This document shows positions 62,428-64,000 of a stretch of 64,000 nt of DNA, piece by piece; the first letter of the stretch is position 1, and each line of letters begins with the position of its first letter. The DNA is taken from the NCBI RefSeq assembly GCF_030209445.1, contig NZ_JARVSD010000004.1, forward strand, positions 186,001-250,000, read 5' to 3'. The position numbers and the translations under genes were made by a program. This DNA comes from Promicromonospora sp. MEB111. GTDB taxonomy: Bacteria > Actinomycetota > Actinomycetes > Actinomycetales > Cellulomonadaceae. The notes beneath the pieces were generated by a model. It did no database searches and had not been told where the DNA came from. It saw only the letters and a list, made by a program, of their open reading frames with translations.

Positions 62428-64000
62428 TCACTTCTCCGAGAGCCAGGCGTTGTAGAGGTACTGGTCCAGGCCCACCGGCTGGATGTCGTGCACCGTGGGC
62501 TGGAAGGCCCAGATGTCGGTGTCGTTCACGATCGGCAGCACGTAGGCGTCCTCGACCAGGAGCTGGGCGGCCTCGTCGACGATCTTCTGCCGCGCCTCCG
62601 GCTCGATCACGGTGTTCTGCTCCTGGAGCAGGTCGTCGAGGCGCCGGCCGGTCTCGTCGTCGTCCGCGATGAACGAGCGGTTCGAGCCCGTCTCCACGCC
62701 GTAGTTGGCGCGCAGCACGTCGGGGTCCGGCGTGGAGTGGTACCAGTAGGCGATGTCGTACTCGCCGGACAGCAGCTTCTCGTTCGCCTCTGCGTCCAGC
62801 GGCGGGTCCAGGACCAGCTCGATGCCGAGCTCCTTCCATTGCGCCTGCACCACCTGCTCGGCCGCGCCGTCCCGCGGGAAGCGGAAGGAGAGGCGGTCGC
62901 CGGCGGCGTTGACCCGGATGCCGTCGGACCCGGTCTCGGACCAGCCGGCCTCGTCCAGGAGCTGCTTCGACAGCTCCGGGTCGTAGGTGAGGTACTCGCT
63001 CTGGTCGGAGTAGAACGGGTTCGCCGTGCTGAGCGGGCCCGTCGCGGCCTGGTCGTAGCCGCCGGAGACCAGCTTGGTGAACTCCTCGCGGTCGATGCCG
63101 TGCTGGAGCGCCTGGCGCACCCGGACGTCCTTCAGGACCTTCGAGGAGGTGTTGACCGGCCACTCCGTACCCGTCGCGGGGTTCGTGGTCTCGGTGATGG
63201 TCAGGCCGGCGGCCTCGAGCTGGTCCACGTACTTCGCGTTGACCCAGTAGATGAACTGGAGCTCCTCGCCGCCGATGACGGCGCCGTTGCGCACCGAGTC
63301 CTCGGGGATGATCTTGTAGACCACCTCGTCGAGGTAGGCCGGGCCGGTCCGCTCGAAGTACTGGGGCGCCCAGTCGTAGTCCGCGCGCTTCTTCAGGACG
63401 ATCCGCTGGTTGGGCGTGTACTCCTCCAGGTAGAACGGGCCGGAGCCGTCCAGGAACTTCTGCCGCTCCTCGACCGGCAGCGCGGCCGTCTTCGCCGACA
63501 CGATGCCCGCGTGCGCACGCGACAGGCTCACGAGGAACGCGGCGTTCGGCTTGGCGAACTCCACCTCGACCACGTGCTCGGACGGCGTCCGGATCTCCTT
63601 GATGCCCTCGACGATGGTCTTGGCGCTGGAGTGGATGCCGGGGCGGTCGAGGCTCTCGAAGTTCTGCTTGACGACCTCGGAGGTCAGCGCGGTGCCGTCG
63701 TGGAACGTCACGTCGTCGCGCAGCGTGAACGTGTAGACGCGGGCGTCCTTGACGGTCCACTCGGTGGCCAGCCAGGGCTCGATCTCCTTGGTCTCCGGGT
63801 TGAAGAAGACCAGCGAGTCCGTCAGGGCCCGGGCGACCGTGCGCCACACCTGGTTGACGACGGCGGCGTCGACCCCGTTGGGCTCGGCGGCCAGGCCGAT
63901 GTTGAGGGTGCCCCCGGGGCGGTCCTCCTCGGGCACCGGTGCTGACGCGGTCCCGGAGCCGGTGCTGCAGGCGGAGACCACCAGGGACACCAGCACGGCC
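62428..64000 (-). CDS. Family 5 substrate-binding lipoprotein (N-terminus outside window)
   Basis: This is an extracytoplasmic solute-binding protein of SBP_bac_5 type. The frame stays open to the window edge; only 11 residues (AVLVSLVVSAC) precede the lipidated Cys, so part of the signal peptide is missing. The mature protein shows GGTLNIGLAAEPNGVD, VYTFTLRDDVTFHDG, DVRVRQALQHGIDREEF and a C-terminal YVLPIVNDTDIWAF. It is the first visible gene of the operon that continues with two permeases, a double ATPase, LLM-7 and an aldo/keto reductase. The ligand is probably a small organosulfur or peptide compound. Confidence 0.92.
   Translation of the reverse strand, partial: AVLVSLVVSACSTGSGTASAPVPEEDRPGGTLNIGLAAEPNGVDAAVVNQVWRTVARALTDSLVFFNPETKEIEPWLATEWTVKDARVYTFTLRDDVTFHDGTALTSEVVKQNFESLDRPGIHSSAKTIVEGIKEIRTPSEHVVEVEFAKPNAAFLVSLSRAHAGIVSAKTAALPVEERQKFLDGSGPFYLEEYTPNQRIVLKKRADYDWAPQYFERTGPAYLDEVVYKIIPEDSVRNGAVIGGEELQFIYWVNAKYVDQLEAAGLTITETTNPATGTEWPVNTSSKVLKDVRVRQALQHGIDREEFTKLVSGGYDQAATGPLSTANPFYSDQSEYLTYDPELSKQLLDEAGWSETGSDGIRVNAAGDRLSFRFPRDGAAEQVVQAQWKELGIELVLDPPLDAEANEKLLSGEYDIAYWYHSTPDPDVLRANYGVETGSNRSFIADDDETGRRLDDLLQEQNTVIEPEARQKIVDEAAQLLVEDAYVLPIVNDTDIWAFQPTVHDIQPVGLDQYLYNAWLSEK

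Noticed and set aside
36500-64000. Mobile element or prophage carrying the accessory region
   Set aside because: I found no transposase, integrase, phage gene, tRNA edge or flanking direct repeat, and codon usage and GC look like the core region.

Overview
The window is very GC-rich, densely coded DNA from an actinobacterium. The division cluster lacks ftsA and runs ftsW-murG-murC-ftsQ-ftsZ-pgeF-sepF-yggT-divIVA. There is also a PriA-type hisA, a DUF1844 gene, a SAM-IV riboswitch and many apparently leaderless genes. Together with secreted chitin-active and mannan-active enzymes, this suggests Micrococcales of the Promicromonosporaceae/Cellulomonadaceae type. That placement is inference, because no rRNA gene is present.

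Bases 1-9500 hold the 3' half of the division and cell-wall (dcw) cluster. Bases 9600-16900 hold a DksA/TraR-like protein with a degraded zinc finger, a small secreted protein with an internal duplication, lspA, rluD, dnaE and a NUDIX hydrolase. Bases 16900-30050 mix housekeeping genes (hisD, an S4 protein, an F420/FMN PPOX protein) with secreted enzymes (a subtilase with two C-terminal chitin-binding-like modules, a GH18 chitinase), an aldo/keto reductase with a divergent XRE regulator, and a RecQ-like helicase fused to a phosphoribosyltransferase-like domain. Bases 30100-36450 hold hisC-hisB-orf-hisH-priA-sseB, and on the other strand a lipoprotein protease, a coiled-coil membrane protein and a DUF1844 protein.

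From about 36.5 kb onward the content looks accessory. First comes a mannoside-degrading cluster: GH38, an orphan sugar-binding lipoprotein, a LacI remnant and GH92. It appears to have lost its permeases and regulator. Then, from 44.6 kb to the end, comes an organosulfur-scavenging island with seven luciferase-like flavin monooxygenases (LLM-1 to LLM-7), a rhodanese, an O-acetylhomoserine sulfhydrylase-type enzyme, a GNAT, two aldo/keto-type steps or transport partners, and a complete peptide-type ABC transporter. Its first operon is preceded by a promoter, a SAM-IV riboswitch and a 37-codon leader peptide ending in a cysteine cluster. The leader is followed by three 14-base repeats that can pair with its last codons. 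This looks like two-layer control by S-adenosylmethionine and cysteine.

The most unusual structure is the layout of the monooxygenases. Three times a short form (387-417 aa) precedes a long NtaA/DszA-type form (450-460 aa). Two of these pairs face each other as a mirror image across a near-perfect palindrome at 53524-53573, and their promoters share the same -10 box and spacer length. A closely related palindrome sits between another convergent gene pair at 16905-16946. The oxygenase substrates cannot be read from the sequence.
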